From: Ascoidea tarda (nom. inval.) | Taxonomy: Eukaryota; Ascomycota; Saccharomycetes; Ascoideales; Ascoideaceae | Assembly: GCA_030560485.1 (NCBI GenBank) | Contig: JAKTTS010000279.1 | Coordinates: 1-20,663 of the forward strand | DNA length: 20,663 nt | Reading direction: 5' to 3' | Shown here: positions 18,078 through 20,663 of the stretch, one piece after another | How the letters are laid out: each line of letters starts with the position of its first letter | Position numbering within the stretch: position 1 is the first letter of the stretch | Translations under genes and position numbers: made by a program | Notes under the pieces: generated by a model | What the model saw: only the letters and a program-made list of their open reading frames with translations | Database searches by the model: none | What the model was told of the DNA's origin: nothing

Positions 18078-19727
18078 ATGTCCTTAGCTAACTCCATCAC
18101 TTCATCCCACACAAACTCAAAAAAAACTTCTCAAGGCCCAAGATTAAAATCAAAGCCTTCCTATATTGCAAGATCGAATTCCATCAAATCAGTATCCACT
18201 TCGTTGAATTTAAATAATAACGACTACTTGTCTGGTCCATCTGATACTGAACAAGGCTACGATTCAGAATACGATAACGATAGTAACAATAACAAACACT
18301 CTATCCCCACAGTCGCTGCAACTCTAGATAACACTTTGCCTTCAGACTACTTTAAACAAGACATCCTATCTCTAATCAAATCTTTGAATATCCCCAAATG
18401 GTCAAAGCTACCTTCAAAATTAGCTCTTGATTTAAATGTCTCCAACATCTCCGGTGCTTTAACCAATGTAATCTACAAAATCGATCCTCCTTCTTCAAAA
18501 ACATTGAAAAAGAATAAATTTATCTACTACTTGAATCCTCTATTACTAAGAATCTATGGCCCAGGTTCTGATTCTCTAATCGACAGAGATTATGAATTGT
18601 TGGTCTTGTCAAGACTATCAAAAAAAAATATCGGCCCCAAACTATTGGGCTCCTTCTCAAATGGCAGATTGGAGCAATGGTTGAATAATGCTCAAGTACT
18701 AAAACCTACTCAAGTAGCTGACCTCAAACTATCGAGAACCATAGCAAGAAGAATGAAACAATTACATATAGGTGTTCAATTAAATAACTCTGAAATTAAC
18801 GATGGCCCTTCAATTTGGAAAAGAATCGACGATTGGTTGAACTTGACCAAACTAACTCTCAATTTAAATAAAATCGACGCCTCCAATTTCTTGTTATCCG
18901 ATTTCCAAACTTACAAAAACATCATCAATAAATACAAATTGTGGTTATATAATAGATACAAATCAATCCAAGACTTAAAGGATTCCCTAGTATTTTGTCA
19001 TAATGATACTCAATACGGTAATATCTTATTTACAACCTCCACCCATAGAGATATTTTAAAAAAATTCAACAATGCCAATTTAAGTGACAATGAAAACGAA
19101 AATGCCAATAAAAACAATAACGATAACAATAACGTAAATGAAGAGGAAGAACAAAAAGAAGATAAAAGATTGGTCGTTATCGATTTTGAATATGCCGGTG
19201 CAAACGTCCCTGCTTATGATATAGCAAATCATTTTATGGAATGGTTGGCTGATTATACTAATAGTGAAACTGCTCATTTATTGGTCGAAGATCGTTATCC
19301 CAGCGATAAACAAATCACTAATTTCTTAGCTAGTTATGTTAAATACCATTCAACTATTCACAACGATACTGAAGAATTGGAAAAACAAGTGAAAATCTTG
19401 TATAACGATATAATCGCCTGGAGAGCAGCAAGTAATATTTTTTGGTCGCTATGGGGTATTCTTTCCAATTCTGATTTTCACAAAAAAGTGGTCATTGAAG
19501 ATGGTCCAAAGGGTGAAAAGTATAAAATTCTTAATGAAGACAGTAACAATATTAAAGAAGAGGAACAAGAAGCCAATGAAATTGAACTATTTGACCATTT
19601 CGGTTATTCAAATCAAAAAGCTGGATTAGTCTGGGGTGATCTTATTCAATTGGGCATTGCTACTAAAGATGATGTGGCACATCCTGATCAAATCAAGTAT
19701 TTGCCAGTTAAATTTTTCCATATTTAG
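18078..19727 (+). CDS. CKI1: choline kinase (Cki1; may also use ethanolamine)
   Basis: Phosphorylates choline with ATP, the first step of the CDP-choline (Kennedy) route to phosphatidylcholine. It has 549 residues from the ATG at 18078; the frame runs back to 18027 but only from a TTG. The N-terminal ~85 residues are Ser/Asn-rich. Conserved parts: LPSDYFKQDILSLIKSLNIPKW, NISGALTNVIYKI, LLLRIYGPGSDSLIDRDYEL, ARRMKQLHIGV, the catalytic Brenner motif with H308-N309-D310 (VFCHNDTQYGNILF), then metal-binding D369 in VVIDFEYAGANVPAYDIANHF, and LFWSLW-like IFWSLWGIL. An acidic Asn-rich insert (about 328-360) splits these last two motifs; yeast Cki1 also carries a low-complexity insert there. A second acidic insert lies near 480-510. 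No in-frame CTG was found. It is convergent with the PHD gene, 54 bp apart. Confidence 0.94.
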   Translation: MSLANSITSSHTNSKKTSQGPRLKSKPSYIARSNSIKSVSTSLNLNNNDYLSGPSDTEQGYDSEYDNDSNNNKHSIPTVAATLDNTLPSDYFKQDILSLIKSLNIPKWSKLPSKLALDLNVSNISGALTNVIYKIDPPSSKTLKKNKFIYYLNPLLLRIYGPGSDSLIDRDYELLVLSRLSKKNIGPKLLGSFSNGRLEQWLNNAQVLKPTQVADLKLSRTIARRMKQLHIGVQLNNSEINDGPSIWKRIDDWLNLTKLTLNLNKIDASNFLLSDFQTYKNIINKYKLWLYNRYKSIQDLKDSLVFCHNDTQYGNILFTTSTHRDILKKFNNANLSDNENENANKNNNDNNNVNEEEEQKEDKRLVVIDFEYAGANVPAYDIANHFMEWLADYTNSETAHLLVEDRYPSDKQITNFLASYVKYHSTIHNDTEELEKQVKILYNDIIAWRAASNIFWSLWGILSNSDFHKKVVIEDGPKGEKYKILNEDSNNIKEEEQEANEIELFDHFGYSNQKAGLVWGDLIQLGIATKDDVAHPDQIKYLPVKFFHI

Positions 19728-19781
19728 ATATCAGTTATATATGAATATATATTAATGTATATGAATAAAAATTTTATAAAA

Positions 19782-20663
19782 TTATTGATTTCCTCTTTTT
19801 CTTTTTCTTTTTTTTCGGTTACTTTCCTTTGATTGTTCTCTCAAACAATTTGAACAATACCATGAACCTTCAGGTGGCTGAGTTAAACCAACACATTTAT
19901 AATGAAACCATTCATATTTACAATTTACATCATCACAGGCAACCATTTCGCCATAAGAAACTTGTTGACAAAAACAGTATAAAGTATTGTCCTCTTCTAC
20001 ACCTACTATTGTTTGGGATCCTTCATTGCCATTATTATTTGATATTATACTGTTTGAATGCATGTTATTATGATTGTTGCTATTTTTGTTATTGCTATGG
20101 TTGTTATTGTTATTATTATTATTAATAATAATATTGTTGGAATTATGAGTACTGTCATTATTACTGTTATTATTCCTATTATTATTGCTTAATAAATTCA
20201 TGTTGTAATTATCATTACCACTATCGATACCGCTGTTTGTAATAAGGTTAGGATTGGTGTTGATATTATGATTATCTATGCTGTTATTGTCATTATTTAG
20301 TTTTGATATGTTACTAGGGTAGGCATTTGATAAATCATTTGAGGAAGGCAGTACTGAATTTTGAAGCGAATTCAAGCTCTTTATTGATTCGTTTGAGTTG
20401 ATATTATTATTGTTATTCTTGGAGTTTGTAGATGAAGATATAACGTTATTTGATATTAAATTTTGATTTAATTTTTGTTTTTTTATAGGTCTTATGGATA
20501 TACTTGGGGTCGTTGATCTTGAATTTGTATAATTGTTCTGTGCGGGTATATTTCGTTTTGATTTTTTCTTATTATTACTATTACTATTATTATTACTATT
20601 GTTATTGCTGTTATTGTTATTGTTATTGTTATTGTTATTGTTATTGTTATTGTTATTGTTATT
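19782..20663 (-). CDS. ING-family PHD-finger protein (Yng2/Yng1-like), C-terminal part
   Basis: The window holds the last 293 residues; the frame is open to the right edge, so the start and the N-terminal ING domain lie outside. The C-terminus carries a Cys4-His-Cys3 PHD finger (about 19830-19985): CFC, then VACDDVNC, EWFHYKC and WYCSNC. SYGEMVACD and EWFH are the residues that form the H3K4me3 pocket in ING proteins. A basic tail follows (SNRKKRKRKRGNQ). The finger resembles yeast Yng2 (NuA4 acetyltransferase) somewhat more than Yng1 (NuA3) or Pho23 (Rpd3L), but the call needs the missing N-terminus. Before the finger is a long Asn/Ser linker with a basic RPIKKQKLNQN segment and, at the edge, a poly-Asn run. 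Confidence 0.85.
   Translation of the reverse strand, partial: NNNNNNNNNNNNNNNNNNSNNNSNNNSNSNNKKKSKRNIPAQNNYTNSRSTTPSISIRPIKKQKLNQNLISNNVISSSTNSKNNNNNINSNESIKSLNSLQNSVLPSSNDLSNAYPSNISKLNNDNNSIDNHNINTNPNLITNSGIDSGNDNYNMNLLSNNNRNNNSNNDSTHNSNNIIINNNNNNNNHSNNKNSNNHNNMHSNSIISNNNGNEGSQTIVGVEEDNTLYCFCQQVSYGEMVACDDVNCKYEWFHYKCVGLTQPPEGSWYCSNCLREQSKESNRKKRKRKRGNQ
20610..20663 (+). repeat. TTATTG hexanucleotide microsatellite (poly-Asn coding)
   Basis: About nine GTTATT units run to the window edge without interruption. On the minus strand they encode alternating AAT and AAC Asn codons of the PHD protein, so length changes would change the poly-Asn length without shifting frame. Less regular AAT/AGT codons continue the tract to about 20571. 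Confidence 0.9.

Overview
This is an AT-rich nuclear segment from a budding yeast (Saccharomycotina). The evidence is compact genes with yeast-type introns (GTATGT donors, CTAAC-core branch points), long Asn-rich tracts, and recognisable yeast orthologues. CTG codons are nearly absent, which would suit a lineage with a reassigned CUG, but this is suggestive only. I found no plasmid, viral, CRISPR or prokaryotic signal, and no tRNA or rRNA gene.

Layout, left to right. (1) 1-3275: a gene-poor, decayed stretch. It holds an old pogo/Fot1-like DNA transposon relic (about 318-2130) and a second unidentified decayed coding stretch. (2) 3276-6816, minus: a Ser/Thr kinase with a long Asn/Ser-rich tail; the glycine-rich loop is recovered only by splicing a 265-nt intron that follows a 14-codon first exon. 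(3) 7196-8739, plus: folylpolyglutamate synthase (MET7), again with a tiny first exon and a 62-nt intron. Two in-frame ATGs would give mitochondrial and cytosolic forms. Kinase and MET7 diverge from one promoter region that carries a tandem Gcn4-type element. (4) 9118-12909, minus: a large acidic protein of probable URI/Bud27 type, convergent with MET7. (5) 13351-13674, plus: tubulin cofactor A (RBL2), divergent from the URI-like gene across a promoter with repeated GGGCGGTRGAA boxes. (6) 14183-16072, minus: an unrecognised Asn-rich protein. (7) 16073-18077: a 2-kb intergenic region with a GC-richer core holding Reb1-, Cbf1-, CCAAT-, GATA- and STRE-like sites. (8) 18078-19727, plus: choline kinase (CKI1). 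(9) 19782 to the right edge, minus: the C-terminal part of an ING-family PHD-finger protein.

The genes do not form a pathway; this is ordinary eukaryotic gene order. The most useful results are corrected gene models: two hidden 5' introns, rejection of three non-ATG or intron-reading starts, and a dual-start MET7. I see no convincing novel molecular system in the window.
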